From Morinoia aosen (lineage: Eukaryota; Arthropoda; Malacostraca; Amphipoda; Talitridae), in assembly GCA_030386875.1 (NCBI GenBank), contig CM059559.1:3779177-3843176 (forward strand): 64,000 nucleotides of DNA, read 5' to 3'. Both the position numbers and the translations under genes were made by a program. Below are positions 36,236 through 47,741 of this stretch, piece after piece. The notes below the pieces were generated by a model, which was not told the DNA's origin, searched no databases, and worked only from the letters and a program-made list of their open reading frames with translations. Position 1 is the first letter of the stretch, and each line of letters opens with the position of its first letter.

Positions 36236-36770
36236 GTAAATGTTGAGGACTTGACCATAATCGATTTTCCACTCTTTGATCAATAAAGATTGTTGATGAG
36301 ACCAAAATAAACAAGTTTTCTTCAATGCACTTTCCAGCGGAAATAAGTATTTTAAAAGTTATGGCATTAAATGAGTTACCGTAACTTCAGTGTTTGAGGC
36401 GGGGAAAAATACACCGCGCGGTCCAACGTGAAAGTGAACAGGCGTTCCCGCGCGCCAACCAAGCCGACGAAGAGCAAACCCCCTATTACAAACGTAAAGA
36501 GGTTGGGTCGTGAGGGGTAGCAACAGTTCTTTTAGTGAAAACTATAAAACTAAAAGAACCTTGGCTACCCCTCACGACCCAACCTCTTTACGTTTGTTAT
36601 AGGGTGATGCACACTGGAGTTCCGGTAACTCATTTAATGCCATAACTTTTAAAATACTCATTTCAGCCGGAAAGTGCATTGAAGAAAACTTGTTTATTTT
36701 GGTCTGATCAACAATCTTTGTTGATCAAAAAGTGGAAAATCGATTATGGTCAAGTCCTCAACATTTACCG
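36236..36770. repeat. Large foldback (inverted repeat) with a tight central hairpin
   Basis: Outer arms 36236-36398 and 36609-36770 are reverse complements (GTAAATGTTGAGGACTTGAC against GTCAAGTCCTCAACATTTAC). Inner arms 36478-36536 and 36549-36605 share GTAAAGAGGTTGGGTCGTGA and flank a 12-base loop. The left side alone holds a ~79-bp GC-rich insert (36399-36477). One transcript could form a long double-stranded RNA. Confidence 0.9.
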
Positions 36771-38095
36771 TATGTGCTTTTATATTCTTCAAAATTAGTT
36801 AAGTTAGTCTGCTAATATTTTCTTAACTCACTGATGATTTTGTGCCAGAATGTATTAAGTTAGTTAGGGGCCTATGTGTCATTTTTGTTGCACTCAGCGG
36901 TTACTGTGGAGAGGACCACATTCAATTTCCACTTTTAGTGCATGAACATAGCTAATTAGATCAAAATAAACCATTTTTCTTCTGTGCACTTTCTGTTGCA
37001 AATGAGTATTTAACAAGTTATAGCGGTAAATTGCTAACGGCAAGTCTAGTGTTTGAAGCGGAAAGAAATTGTTTGGAGTGGAAGACTACAATGAACTCTC
37101 CCTTCCAATGCGCTTGAATGATCAAGCGCTAAAACGAAAGTTAACATGTTGCTTTAACTTGTTATTTTTTGGGTCATAACCTTTATGGTGTAATTAACTG
37201 AAAGATCCTGGAAGTGGGTTCAGGCTCGGCAGGGTCAACTAATAATAAACTAGGCCTACAAAGTACCTTAACGTACTCTATCCAAACTAATCCTACTGCT
37301 ATAACTCCTTTAATACTAATTTGGGTAAATCTGAAGGATATGTCAGTTGTCAATTTTTCACTTTTTGGTGCCTGAACCTAATTAATTGAATCAAAATAAA
37401 CAAGTTTTCTTCTATGCACTTTCCGTCTGAAATGAGTATTTTACGAGTTATAGCGGTAGGTTTAGTTTTGTCTCCGATGACAAATGAGCTTGAATAAACA
37501 GCTACTCATTGAATTTTGGATTTTTGTTGTTTGAATCATGGTAATAACATCGAAATAAACAACTTTTCTTCTATACACTTTTTTCGTCAAATGAGTATTT
37601 AACGAGGTATAGCGGTAGGTTTGGTTTCGTCTTTGATGACGATCGCGGTGGAAGCAAGTATGCATTGCAGTGTTGCTGTCAGACGTGCTCCTTGAATTAC
37701 TTGCCGCTTCAAACACTGGAGTTGCGGTAAGTCATTTACCGCTATAACCAATAAAATACTCATTTCAGACGGAAAGTGCATAGAAGAAAACTTGTTATAT
37801 CGATCTAATTAACTATGCTTAGGCATCAAAATTTACATAATTGATAACTGTCATATCCTTCAGATTTACCCTTTTCTTCTATGCCATCTCTGGCGCATAT
37901 GAGTATTTAATAAGTTGAAGCGGCAGGTGTAGTTTCGTGTTCCATAGCAGTTCCATTTATTCAAACAGCAGAAACCGTAGTGCGTTTGAACTGTTGGAGT
38001 GTGTTTGGATACTTGTAATATAATATTAGCCAACCCCGTGGAGCCTGTCCCTCTTCTAGGATCTTTTAGTTTTTAACACGATAAAGGTTATCACC
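36771..38095. repeat. Cluster of direct and inverted copies of the foldback-arm unit
   Basis: The unit AAAATAAACAAGTTTTCTTC-TATGCACTTTCCGTC, then AATGAGTATTT and GTTATAGCGGTA, occurs at about 36960-37060 (+), 37330-37465 (+), 37550-37640 (+), 37698-37870 (-) and, partially, 37868-37945 (+). It is also the outer arm of the foldback at 36236-36770. AAAGATCCTGGAAG near 37205 is inverted at about 38053-38075. Some copies read HRRKLVYFD-like peptides on the minus strand, but stops interrupt them. Confidence 0.8.
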
Positions 38096-38380
38096 CATAA
38101 ATATTAGTGCGACTGGGGTAGTGAACACTTGAATCTAGGGTATTCACTCCTACAATTTTTCTAATGTTTATCAAGTCAGCCAGGTGCATCATAGCTCGAT
38201 CGCCGCCAAACGTAACTGTTTCTGCTGTTTGTAGTGTAACTGCAGCTGTCTTCAGTGGGTATACTATAATAAGTACATTAATTGTTACTAGCAGGACCTG
38301 TGGAAATTCCACGGTCAGTATCATTAGAAACCTGAGTGGACTGGTGAAATAATTCCAAAATAAACTATCCTAACCAGCAA
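38096..38380. other. Unassigned sequence
   Basis: No feature is supported in this short stretch between the foldback cluster and the 20-bp satellite. Confidence 0.4.
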
Positions 38381-39355
38381 AACATATCTCAACCTATCCA
38401 ATCCTAACCCAACATTACCTATCCTAATCCAACATTTCCTATCTTGACCCAACATTACCTATCCTAACCCAACATTACCTATCCTAACCCAACATTATCT
38501 ATCCTAACCCAAGATTACCTATCCTAACTCAACATTACCTATCCTAACTCAACATTACCTATCCTAACTCAACATTACCTATCCCAGCCCTACATTACCT
38601 ATCCCAGCCCTACATTACCTATCCCAGCCCTACATTACCTATCCCAGCCCTACATTACCTATCCCAGCCCTACATTACCTATCCCAGCCCTACATTACCT
38701 ATCCCAGCCCTACATTACCTATCCCAGCCCTACATTACCTATCCCAGCCCTACATTACCTATCCCAGCCCTACATTACCTATCCCAGCCCTACATTACCT
38801 ATCCCAGCCCTACATTACCTATCCCAGCCCTACATTACCTATCCCAGCCCTACATTACCTATCCCAGCCCTACATTACCTATCCCAGCCCTACATTACCT
38901 ATCCCAGTCCTACATTACCTATCCCAGTCCTACATTACCTATCCCAGCCCTACATTACCTATCCCAGCCCTACATTACCTATCCCAGCCCTACATTACCT
39001 ATCCCAGCACTACATTACCTATCCCAGCACTACATTACCTATTCCAGCACTACATTACCTATTCCAGCCCTACATTACCTATTCCAGCCCTACATTACCT
39101 ATTCCAGCCCTACATTACCTATTCCAGCCCTACATTACCTATTCCAGCCCTACATTACCTACTCCAGCCCTACATTACCTACTCCAGCCCTACATTACCT
39201 ACTCCAGCCCTACATTACCTACTCCAGCCCTACATTACCTACTCCAGCCCTACATTACCTACTCCAGCCCTACATTACCTACTCCAGCCCTACATTACCT
39301 ATTCCAGCCCTACATTACCTATTCCAGCCCTACATTATCTATTCCAGCCCTACAT
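38381..39355 (+). repeat. 20-bp satellite, ~48 units
   Basis: The unit CCCAGCCCTACATTACCTAT repeats with an exact 20-bp period. The first units carry CCTAACCCAACATTACCTAT, so they resemble telomere-type CCTAA DNA. The array then changes in blocks: CCTAACTC, CCCAGCCC, CCCAGTCC, CCCAGCAC, TTCCAGCCC, CTCCAGCCC. Stepwise blocks suggest repeated local amplification. Confidence 0.96.
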
Positions 39356-39508
39356 AACATCCTAATATAACAAAATCTAGCCTATGCTGACCTAACATAC
39401 CCTATTTCTGCTTCACCTATTCTAGTCTTACCTATTTGAACCTAATATGTTAGTACCCTAGACCATCGTTACATAGTCACCTAGTCTTACGTATCCTAGC
39501 GACCCATG
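39356..39508. other. Decayed CCTAA-like sequence
   Basis: Loose CCTA-containing words (GACCTAACATACCCTA, TACCTATTTGAACCTA) look like an eroded edge of the satellite. Confidence 0.5.
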
Positions 39509-40065
39509 AAAAAAATTGGTCAATATTGAATATAATGTTGTCAACAAATTTCATAATTTCGTTGGTTTAGATAGGTAATATAGTCGATTTTAAGACGTTT
39601 TACAAGAATGACAATGTGCCCGGAAATTCTTATTTTTGGAGATATTTAACTTTGAAGTTATAGGAACGTCGTTTATAAAATTGAACAAACGGAGAGGTAA
39701 ATAAGCAGAAACCCGGTTCTGACGTAACGATAGGTAAGGTTAGGTTTGGTAAAGTTAATTTAGTAAAGTATCCTAACCTGAGTAAGCCTAAAATATCTTA
39801 ATTTAACTCAACCATACCGAGGCCGATGACTCCCGCCAAAAAACTTGGCGTGGTCCTCGTCCGCAAAACGCCGGAAGAGCCATATCGAAACTGCCGTTAA
39901 TGCTATTCTTACCTGGCGTTGTTTATCCTATATCTCCTAAACTAAGCATTTCCGGGCACATTGTCATTCATGTAAAACGTCTTAAAATCGACTATATTAC
40001 CTATCTTTACCTACGAAATTATGAAATTCGTTGACAACATTATATTCAATATTGACCAAAAAATT
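39509..40065. repeat. Foldback element with ~137-bp inverted arms
   Basis: Arms 39509-39645 and 39930-40065 are about 90% identical as reverse complements (TTGGTCAATATTGAATATAA, TCGATTTTAAGACGTTTTAC, AATGACAATGTGCCCGGAAA). The 284-bp centre holds GGTAAGGTTAGGTTTGG words and no ORF. The length and long arms fit a foldback or MITE-like element. No clear target duplication is visible. Confidence 0.9.
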
Positions 40066-41939
40066 CGAATATAACCTGCTCCAAGAATTACCAGCATGTG
40101 TTCAGGATGTAGCAGAGATACCGCAATGGTCTTTATATTTATTGATGAAGGCAATAAAAACATAATGGATGGACTAACTAAGGAAGGAATGAGCAAATAT
40201 TATATAAATATAAATGATTTATAAAATGATATGCAGGTAAAAAATAGTGTTCTTGTTTTTAATCTACTGTGTGCAGACTCAGGCATTTATATTGTCAAGG
40301 CTTTATAAAAATATTCATTTCTGTGCATTTTATAATTTACTGGTATTAAACACAAGCTTCTCAAATGAATATTTACAGCATAAGTGCTTGCTCATTGGCC
40401 GATATTTTTTTATCAGCATCATGTTAGTGTAGTTAGAGGGACTTGTTAATCTGTTCGTCAGAAATTGGACACTAATCTTGTTGAATTGTGCATTGCAGCT
40501 GATATGGGATTGTAGGGTATTTTAATTTATGGTAGAGAATATTCACCTGCTTTATCATTGTGTTGCTGGTTGTGGATGTTAGAAATTCCTTTTATTAAGG
40601 ATCTGCCAATACATTGTGAACATTTGTTATAGAAGTTTAATAATAAAGTTTTAAATTAGAAGTTAGATGAATTGTCTTTTTTGCTTTTCTTGCACTATTT
40701 CTTGAATAACGTCTGTAATATGAGGAAACTAATTTTTCTTATGCCTGTATAGAACATACGTTCCAAATAAATGTGAAATTCACTTTTTTTTTTTGTACAT
40801 GAAGAATCTAATGAAAAGTATTTCAAGTCAGTTTGGAGAATACTCAGTCAACATTATGATAAATTGGCGGGCAATTATGCAGAGTGGCCCACCCTAAAAT
40901 CAGAGGTCAAAACTGGCAGAGTGGATTAAGTGATAATTTCACCTCATTGTGGCATAGATGTCTTTCAGGCAGAGTGGCCTAGTTAGTAACTTGGCTAGGA
41001 AAAGCCTAGTTCCTAGTTAGTAACTTGGCTAGGAAAAGTCAGTTTGGCAGCCCTGCGATGAACACCTAACTTGAGTGTCCTAAGATTCTGTGTTTTGTGG
41101 GTTAGGACACTCTGCATTTATGCCCTCCAATTGTTGGCAAGTTAGTGGCTAAGTCTGTAAGGAAGAAGGCTCTTTATAATTGCAGAAAAACTGCAACTAA
41201 AAATAGTTTTAGATAATAGTCTAAGAAATAAGTTACTTAAGAATGAAGTCAACTGAGGGGTAAATTGTAACCACAAATATCAAGGTTTTATTTTATGGGC
41301 TACAGGTAATATACGTTGTTAGGTGTTGAGATGAGTTTTTGCTGTTGACCCAGTAATGTTTCAAGTTATTTCAATACTCAACACTAAATATTATCAGCTT
41401 GTTGATGCCGTGTTCATAAAAAAATTGTTTCTGTTTACTTTTGTAGAAAACCGCCAAGAAGCATTTGAAAATTTAGGTGAACATTTTATACTCCCACTGT
41501 TCAAATTTGCATTTATGTGTTTCAAAATTTTCGTGGGAAGACCTATGGATTTGACCATAATCTGTTGTACTTCAGTTAGCTACGTTTGTAAACTATTATA
41601 CGTTCAAGTATTTCAGACTGTAGGTGTATTTGTGGGTAGATTGTTAGTATCAGCATGGTGTGATAAACTTTTAGCTCTGCTAATATGTAATTCAGTAGCT
41701 CTCCTAATGTGTAGACGTAAAAATAAGAGTACTTGGCTGTCTAGGCATGCTAGTATGTAAGTGTGCAGGGCATGTAGGAATGGCTGAGAAAAATGTTTTT
41801 TCTATGTCCTGATATACTGTATAAAAGCAAGTTATTGATGTGGCTGGTAAGAAGTGCTGATTTTTTAATATAAAAACTATCGAAAATTAATTAATATACT
41901 ACTTCGAAATGACTATTTGTGTCTTCTGAAACCATCCTT
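40066..41939. other. T-rich, intron-like sequence
   Basis: The plus strand becomes T-rich from here to about 52 kb. A 27-bp unit (CCTAGTTAGTAACTTGGCTA...) is tandemly duplicated at about 40977-41039. The 134-codon plus frame at 41356-41760 is hydrophobic but AT-rich and unrecognised. Confidence 0.4.
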
Positions 41940-42215
41940 TACCTCTCAGGGGAAGAAGACTATTGTGTCTTAAGGGAATTAGCTTTCCTGGAGGGAAAAT
42001 GTAAATTCTTGAGCTGGGAGTTAGCTTTCCTTTGTTGTATTTGGGTTTTTTGTTTTGTTATGGACCATCTTTAGTTGGTTCACTGCTGTCCTGTTTTTCA
42101 GCACCTATCACTTTCTTCAACTTTCATCTTATTTCATGAATTTGCATCTCAACTCAATTGTTTCTACGCACACAAGGCCTTTCATAGGGACACACCTTTT
42201 ACATAGATTATTAGA

Positions 42216-42534
42216 AAACTTTAGAAAACTTTATTTCCAATAGAGATTGTACAATATTACAATCATTGGTTTTTAAATATCTTAAAATTAATACACTTAG
42301 ATGATACACACACACGAGTATTGAAAAACTCGTGTCACTAGTCGAAAATAAATGATTGATTTAAAGCACGCCGTGTTCTAGTAAGACTAAAAGACTCCTG
42401 CTTTGACACCGGTCAGCAGTTTACCTGTACAAAATGTACCTTGTAGATCAGGTAAAATAACTAAACCTGTAATGCGAATAGGTTGCTAAGTTTTCCTTCC
42501 GTGTGTCATATAGTCATCTAAAAGGGAGGGAAAT
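42216..42534 (-). mobile_element. Possible LINE 3' tail
   Basis: On the minus strand the segment ends CTATTGGAAATAAAGTTTTC just at the cassette break. TTGGAAATAAA is a common 3' end of insect non-LTR elements. No reverse transcriptase is present, so this is only a 5'-truncated candidate. Confidence 0.3.
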
Positions 42535-42919
42535 TGTTGTATATTAAAATATGCATCGTATAATGTGATACTGGTTTCATGAGAACGAGTTCCGGAGCGG
42601 AGGTTTGCGCGGCTTGCCGCCGCCGGATGCCATATCGCGTTCAGGTCAGATGTCTTTATGGGACCTCCGCCGGAAGCTGTGCCTTCGGGGCGCATCGCAT
42701 TGGTATGCACCGGAAGAGCATTGTTTAACTCCCGAGCGCTATAGCTTATAAGCAGAGTCGATGTATTGATGATTCAGTACAAGAATAGGAACCTAGCTAA
42801 GAGTTTCCTTTTCCTACTCCTGAAGTAACGCTTCAGATCGGTAGTTACAGTTACCGATACTGTAGTTTGCAGCTACAGTTAGTAAACCTCGTATCGTGAT
42901 GAAAAACCACGATATAACA
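42535..42919 (+). mobile_element. Solo-LTR-like block, possibly Copia-type (fossil)
   Basis: The block begins TGTTGTATAT and ends ATATAACA, short inverted ends typical of Copia-type LTRs. Its interior is much more GC-rich than the surroundings and has TTATAAGC followed about 27 bases later by TTCAGTAC, which fits an arthropod TATA plus initiator. No internal retroelement genes are adjacent, so it would be a solo LTR. A matching target duplication was not clear. Confidence 0.45.
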
Positions 42920-43429
42920 AATGGTTATTAAACGTTAAATAATGGTGCTCTCATTCTTCCTTTCTTTGGAACATCTCTGTTGTGGTTTGGGAGGCTTGAA
43001 CTAACTTTTAGTCTATTCTAACATCCTTCAAATGTTTTTTTTTTAAGCTTTTAACATATTTCTATAAAAAAGTCTGTTTGTTTTTCAAAATATTTTATCT
43101 CCTACAGTGTGCTACATAAATCCTTCTAATATAATGCTAATTTGTCATGTTATATTCTTTCATTCGGGTACATTACATGAACTTCATAAGACACATGTAC
43201 TTACTTTTACATTGCCAGTGATACATGCACTTGAAGTGCATGAGCATTCATTCTATTTGATTTTAATGTTTTGTTACAAAAGTTCTCTTCAGGAGCATAA
43301 GAATGGCAACAGGTTTAAGTTATTATATCCTATGGTTTGGAGACTGGTGCCCATAGGGGAGATACTGTTAGGTTGCCTGAGCTGTAGATAGGCCTGTGGG
43401 ATTCCTAACTCTTGTGCCCACTTTGCTTT

Positions 43430-43645
43430 TGTCTTTTTGAGCTTTTATTGCTATCTCTTCTTCATCCTTCCATCTTTCTTCCTAACTTGCTGATTCTATG
43501 TGCAAGGTAACTTATGTGGGAACACATCTTGTTCATAGGCTTTTGTTTTCTAGTCCATACTAAATAGTCCCTTCTTGTTGCTGTGTCTAGATTGCTTTTG
43601 TAGTGGCCAGAGAGTCTTGAACTTACATAATATTCTTTCAAAGAA
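43430..43645 (+). repeat. Dispersed cassette C, 3' partial copy
   Basis: It carries TTCCTAACTTGCTGATTCTATG, GTGGGAACACATCTTG, CCATACTAAATAGTCCC and GAGTCTTGAACTTAC, which match the second half of the cassette. Confidence 0.7.
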
Positions 43646-45084
43646 TGGAATTTTTCATTTTTATTGCATACTATATAGTGCTTGAAATCAAAGGATTTGC
43701 ATAACATAAATCAATGTGATAATAATTATCCTCAATTGAGCTTAATATATTTCCCTGTAATCAGTTCAATGCATTTTTGCAGACAACCTTGCGCCAAAGT
43801 TTCTTACTGGGGCACATTATGTTACTCAGAGAATATGAGGGGAGATAATTCTAAATTATTCCCAAGTATCTGTTAGGACTTTTGGGTTTACTTACGTACA
43901 TTCTCATTTGATACCTTGGTCAGCTTGTAGAGCATAGTGAGAAGCAGCATGAGGAATTATTTCAAGTCTTTCAGAAGCATTTCATTTAGTCTGCTAATGA
44001 ATTGATGCTCATACTGCCAAGCTGTGGTTTACTAGGTTCTACTGTAAAAAGGATAAAACAACTTTAAGATGTGCATGATATTGATAGTGAAAGTTGTGGT
44101 CATGTCTAGAATATAAAAAGTACTTGGTATACTTCAAATTACTGTCTCGTTTCATGCAGCTAAATCTAACTGCTTTCATTTCAGTTGTGTCCTAGTTATT
44201 CTCTTATACTGTAAAGTGTAAACCATGTAAAATATTAGGCTTTTTTTTGTGCCCTGCTTTTCAAATGTAGTTTTTTTTGTGCCCTGCTTTTCAAATGTAG
44301 AAGGTAAAACTTGTAGACTGTTGGTCATTTTATTTTGAAGAAACTTACTTGCTATTCATGGTGCTTCCATCTCTCACTTGTGATGCATGGTGCAGTTATG
44401 TTATGCATTTTGGTAAATTTCTTTGCTCATAACTAGGTTTCATAGCTCTACTATTTGGAGTGGTACACATCCCTGTAACTTGTTCCTTACCTAAGTTATA
44501 TGCTTCCTGAACTTTCTTTTCCTTTATTCCAGATTCTTTTTTTGTATATGGATGCACTTTACTTCAAAAATGGTTTGTAAATACCCGATATTTCAGTATA
44601 GCTGCCTAACATCCTCTTGATGATATGGTGCTTGCATATTTATTGTTTTGATTGCTAATTTTTATACTTTGAGCTTCTTGGGATAAGCCTACCAGTGTAC
44701 ACGTACTCACCTGTGCTTGATTTCCCTCTTGCGCGTGTGTACCCTGAATTGTATATCACCTATGCTTGTTTTGTAAATTCTTTTCACTTTGTTTGCTCTA
44801 CATAACCTGCATGAATGTACATACTGTTTGGTGAACATGCCAGAAAAATGCTACATAAATAACTTGATTACTTTTATTGCCTTTTGATGAAACTGTTATC
44901 CATCATTCACATTTTTATTTGCGATTGCTCTCATGTCTTGAATGCCCTCATGTTGTGATCAACTGCACCTTCCCTTGTTTCCGTTAGTTTCAATCCTTCC
45001 TGTTATTGCTGTTATATGTAGTTTTTTGTTTCTCTTGCATGACTAGGCCCATAATTTCTCCATCTCATTTCTTTTGACCTACAG
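43646..45084. other. T-rich, intron-like sequence
   Basis: No exon is recognised. A 31-bp unit (TTTTTTTGTGCCCTGCTTTT...) is tandemly duplicated at 44241-44300. The end of this stretch (TTTCTTTTGACCTACAG) is a strong 3' splice-site candidate for the next feature. Confidence 0.4.
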
Positions 45085-45276
45085 CATGACGTGTTGGACC
45101 GTTGTCACCAGCTCACAATGCATGTCAGACCTGAGCCACCCCCACCCACCAGCCCTTCGTTGCTGGACCTGTTGCTCCTGTGGCTGCTCATCGCTTCTCT
45201 GGCCTCTGCTGCCCCCCTTCCTGCTGCATTTCAGGGGCTGAATAACCCAGTTGTTGCCTCAGCCCTTTATTCTTGA
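45085..45276 (+). CDS. Candidate terminal exon with a membrane-anchor-like tail
   Basis: Directly after a good polypyrimidine tract and ACAG at 45081-45084, a frame stays open for 63 codons to a TGA. It begins HDVLDRCHQLTM, has a proline run (PEPPPPTSP, residues 16-24) and then a hydrophobic segment LLDLLLLWLLIASLASA (about 26-43), ending in ALYS. Local GC content and codon use are far above the surrounding T-rich DNA. An internal ATG at residue 12 exists, but the splice acceptor suggests the start lies in upstream exons not identified here. A possible donor (CAAG|GTATTC) lies at 45287. The family is not recognised. If real, the protein would be anchored by its C-terminal region. Confidence 0.45.
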   Translation, partial: HDVLDRCHQLTMHVRPEPPPPTSPSLLDLLLLWLLIASLASAAPLPAAFQGLNNPVVASALYS

Positions 45277-46529
45277 CCAGTGTCAAGGTATTCTTCAGTG
45301 ATATTTGCATTTCTTCTGTTACTGTTTGGTTTGTGTTTGCAGTGGTATGTTTTTGCCTGCTGTGTTGCTATGTAAGGCATGTTGTTTGTGATCATGAATG
45401 GTTATTAAAGGTGCTATGAGTATATCTTTGTAGAGTTGTATGGTTTTTCCATCTGTTAGGTATGTTTCTGCATGTTTTTTTTAATGTAATTTTTTTAGTT
45501 TCATGTAATGGAACAATTGCAGAATGCTCATTGTTTTTTTTTGTTCTATGTGTTTTCATCAATGTTTCCTACATTTTTCAATAGCAAAATTAGCAAGTTT
45601 TCTGGTTATTTTCTATCAAGTGTTTCATATTTTTTGAAATTGTCCAGAAATATTGAGATATTAGGTTGAAAATATTCCAACTGTTGAGCTGTGGTGTTTG
45701 GTGTAAGAAATTTAACTCTTGACTTGCGGTGCCTGTGAACTCAAAACAGCAACAAAACCACATTATCTAAATTGTCTTTCTTGTTGACTCACTCAACACA
45801 GGGCATTAAGTGATCTTGAAACCATGCGATGAAAACATCTCTAAACATAATGGCGTATGACAACTGCCACTGAAGTTGCGCAGCTATTGATGTGCAGTTG
45901 CAAAAACAAGTGCGCATCTAAGAAGGCTTGCAGCTAAGCAGGTATTGCAGTATATCACCAGAATTTTATGACAGGGATAAGAATTTGAACAGATAATCTT
46001 TACCTGCCATAGATTTCATTGAGAAAAGTAGTTTTCCCATAAGTTCTTCTCCTTGTGTGGAGAATTTTATCTTGTGAAGCTTATCGGTACCAATGCAAAA
46101 TTCTTATGATGGATTGAAATTATATTTCTGTGAATGGACACTAGTGAATGATAACCTTTCATTGTGATATGTTAATTATATCCTAGTTGTTATTTGTCTT
46201 TTGGACATTGAAGAATACACATGATATGGCTTTCAAAGCTTCTGTGCTGCTGTACTGTCTCGAACACATTGTGTTACCTCTTGAACAGTGCTAGGAATGC
46301 TCATGCATCAAAGGTAGCTTGAGAGTGTTTGGATGTTCCATTGTTTCCTTAAATTTTTTACCATTGTTTATATTCACTCTTCCATGTAGGCATTTTGCTT
46401 TCTATTGTTGTTGTAATACAAAGATGAGGGAAATTGTAGTTACTAATTGTGAGTGGTACATCATGTTGAGCAACTTGGAAATGCACTTGCAATATTTTTA
46501 GTTTTCATGGTACAGTTGAGAATTGTTGT
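45277..46529. other. T-rich, intron or 3'-UTR-like sequence
   Basis: No feature is recognised beyond T runs. Confidence 0.4.
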
Positions 46530-46835
46530 GTAGAACATTTCCCTAGGACAGTTTGCTGTCAACTAATTCCTGGAGGGAGAATTGAAGCCCTGAGCTGAAG
46601 GCAAGTAAGCCTTCCTTTTGTTGAGCTTGAAAAGTTTTTCTTTTTTATGGACCATCTCTTTTCAATTTACTGCTATCTTTCTTTCAGTGCCTACTACTTT
46701 TTTCTTGTTTCATGAACTTCTTTCAATCTTGCTGTTCCAATGCCCAGGATGTAGAGACCCACCTTGTACTTAGATTCCTTGTTGCTCAAATGCCACACTA
46801 AACGGTGCCTTGCTCTCGAAAGAACAATTTTGTTG
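46530..46835 (+). repeat. Dispersed cassette C copy
   Basis: Landmarks: GAGCTGAAGGCAAGTAAGCC, TTATGGACCATCTCTTTTC, CTTTCTTTCAGTGCCTACTAC, CACACTAAACGGTGCC. The CTTTCAG is one of the recurrent splice-acceptor-like sites. Confidence 0.8.
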
Positions 46836-47159
46836 GGGCTAAGGAAGCTAAAACTAAGTTGTATTCTATTCTCAATCAACTAATCGAGTTTCTGTCTGCT
46901 TATATTTTAAGGAAGTGTGGCAGCATTTGTTGACACTCGCTCCTAAATGAGCCACCATATCTCTTGCTTCAGGTCATTTTGTTGCTGTTTATATATGTGC
47001 TTCTTTTCCTGTCGACTCTGTAAAGTCGTTTGAATAGGTTCTGTTGAAGTGTTGGAATTTGTCCTCCACTTGAGGGCAAAAGATGGTGTCACTAGCAGCT
47101 ATAATAATCTTCACTTAGTTTCTATTTACTTCTCAAGTATTTGAAATATACATCCTCTT
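46836..47159. other. T-rich, intron-like sequence
   Basis: No exon, repeat or other feature is recognised between two cassette copies. Confidence 0.4.
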
Positions 47160-47530
47160 AGGCAGGACCACGTAGCAGCTTACCTTAAATTGATTTCAAT
47201 GCTGAAGAAATTGGCACTCCCGAGAGAATATGTGAGGTCCAGAGCTAAAAGTAAGGAAGGTCTTCCTTTTGTTGAAATAGAATAGGTGTTTATGGACCCT
47301 CTTTTTTTCAGTTAACTGCTATCCTGGTTTTCACAACCTACTACTTTTTCAACTTTTATCATGTCTCATGAACTTCTTCTTCTTACTTTTTCTTCCGTCT
47401 CAACTCACTGTTTTTATGCCCCTTTTGCACAAATTCCGCATTCCCTTATCTCTATACTAAATGTTGCCTTTCTCCTTCCTCTCTTCGATACGCCCTTTTT
47501 TTTAGCGGTTATGGAGTCTTAAACTAACAT
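47160..47530 (+). repeat. Dispersed cassette C copy
   Basis: Landmarks: GTGAGGTCCAGAGCTAAAAG, GTTGAAATAGAATAGG, CTATCCTGGTTTTCAC (acceptor worn from CAG to CAC), CTATACTAAATGTTGCC, GGTTATGGAGTCTTAAACTA. Confidence 0.8.
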
Positions 47531-47741
47531 AAACTAATCCCTCTACAGTTTTCTCTCTTTGCATTTTTCCTCTTTTCAGCAATCCTAGGTAAATGTCCAA
47601 TCTGTTCCAATTGAAATAGACGGTAGCAGCCTTTTTTGGTAGGCTTGCTTGACTCGCCAATTGAAGGTCTTCCTCTCTTCTCAGTACCCGTCTTTCCAGC
47701 TTCCATGCGGCCAAAGGCGAGAAGCAGCTTAAGGTATAATA

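Larger units (their letters stand above)
41940..43020 (+). repeat. Dispersed cassette C, copy split by inserted DNA
   Basis: The 5' part (41940-42215) has GAGCTGGGAGTTAG, TATGGACCATCTTTAGTTGG and CCTGTTTTTCAGCACC. The 3' part resumes at about 42936 with ATAATGGTGCTCTCATTCTT, GGAACATCTCTGTTG and GGGAGGCTTGAACTAAC. About 720 bp of foreign sequence lies between, including the LTR-like block. Confidence 0.7.

Noticed and set aside
35846-36325. 159-codon minus-strand ORF
   Set aside because: Part lies in a foldback arm and the remainder has no motif or conserved composition. A similar frame in the other arm reflects the inverted repeat, not selection.
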